Positions 28,927 to 29,256 of a DNA stretch of 29,256 nucleotides are shown here, piece by piece. The stretch lies in assembly GCA_002102555.1 (NCBI GenBank), contig MCFL01000290.1:1-29256 (forward strand). The letters run 5' to 3'. The stretch's first letter is position 1; each line of letters begins with the position of its first letter. A program made the position numbers and the translations under genes. Under the pieces are notes generated by a model, which saw only the letters and a list, made by a program, of their open reading frames with translations, made no database searches and had not been told where the DNA came from. Origin of the DNA: Catenaria anguillulae PL171 (Eukaryota; Blastocladiomycota; Blastocladiomycetes; Blastocladiales; Catenariaceae).

Positions 28927-29202
28927 TCAACTTGCGGTTTCGTTCTCGAGTTGACGTGTGACGTTGACGACTTCCAAGACTGCAAACACTCGGATAATGA
29001 ACAGGTCTTGATCAGTCACAGGCATGTCTAGGTAAGTAAACATGAGTTCATATCGCTCCAATTTCATCACCTTTCCACCCACATCAGGATAAGGTAAAGA
29101 ATAAAACAGCAGTTGCGCAAATGGGAGCGCGTGCAGCTGTTGCTGAGGAGGTATTTCATAAACAGCAGTGGAGCCGTGGCAACGGTAAATGCAAAGGCTC
29201 AT
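28927..29202 (-). CDS. possible 3' part of an unidentified gene at the right edge
   Basis: A 91-codon minus-strand frame runs close to the window edge. Its composition looks protein-like and non-repetitive (LHALPFAQLLFYSLPYPDV, KLERYELMFTYLD, DQDLFIIRVFAVLEVVNV), unlike the shadow frames. It ends in LENETAS. The ATG at 29202 may be internal if the gene enters from beyond 29256. I recognise no family; it could also be chance. Confidence 0.3.
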   Translation of the reverse strand: MSLCIYRCHGSTAVYEIPPQQQLHALPFAQLLFYSLPYPDVGGKVMKLERYELMFTYLDMPVTDQDLFIIRVFAVLEVVNVTRQLENETAS

Positions 29203-29256
29203 GCATGTGAAGCACGGTTTTGAGGAGAAACAGTTGAAATATCACGGCAAACCGAA

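Larger units (their letters stand above)
26902..29256. other. right-hand region without an assigned gene
   Basis: The first part is the promoter and 5' leader of the minus-strand gene starting at 26901, with a 13-G run at 26956-26968. CCAAT-box repeats lie at 27253-27327, and an inverted CCAAT (ATTGG) and ATTAAT motifs at about 27335-27370; these look like a promoter facing right. A 13-C run lies at 27693-27705. Further right there are open stretches with coding-like third positions but no complete gene: a frame at 27755-28063 (+), short frames around 28330-28645 (+), and one at 28927-29202 (-). A multi-exon gene could be hidden here, but I could not build a consistent model. Confidence 0.4.

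Overview
The window looks like nuclear DNA of an early-diverging, zoosporic fungus (Blastocladiomycota or Chytridiomycota type). Three things suggest this. There is a Cdc24-type Rho exchange factor with the fungal CH-DH-PH-PB1 order. There is a probable orthologue of ARMC3, a protein linked to motile flagella, which most terrestrial fungi have lost. The genes are G/C-rich with short (about 64-94 nt) GT-AG introns. No composition or database search was run, so the placement is an inference.

Layout. 785-1847 (+): a small membrane protein with a Gln/Pro-rich repeat tail. 2600-3781 (+): its tandem paralogue, decayed and interrupted by a tRNA-derived SINE (2931-3436) with a 25-A tail and a 15-bp target duplication. 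3782-5596: mostly gene-poor, with one possible 82-codon gene on the minus strand. 5597-10876 (+): the intronless 1759-residue Cdc24-like protein. 11448-14831 (+): a twelve-helix membrane protein built as two six-helix cassettes, like the membrane part of an animal adenylyl cyclase but with no catalytic domain. 15406-16719 (+): diphosphomevalonate decarboxylase, followed by a 76-bp CT microsatellite. 17334-19549 (+, five exons): an ABC-class ATPase of the COG3044/PF09818 type. 19633-22656 (-, six exons): ARMC3. 23454-26901 (-, three exons): a second copy of the twelve-helix protein, inverted relative to the first and with the same intron positions and phases. 26902-29256: no gene assigned with confidence; it holds duplicated CCAAT boxes, a poly-G and a poly-C run, and possible partial exons.

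The genes do not form one pathway. Cdc24 sets polarity through Cdc42, MVD makes isopentenyl diphosphate for sterols, and ARMC3 points to the flagellum. The most unusual content is the pair of catalytic-domain-free cyclase-like membrane proteins, and the SINE that has landed in a coding exon and may be spliced as an intron. Gene models were built by hand from reading frame, splice-site phase and paralogue comparison; no transcript evidence was available.
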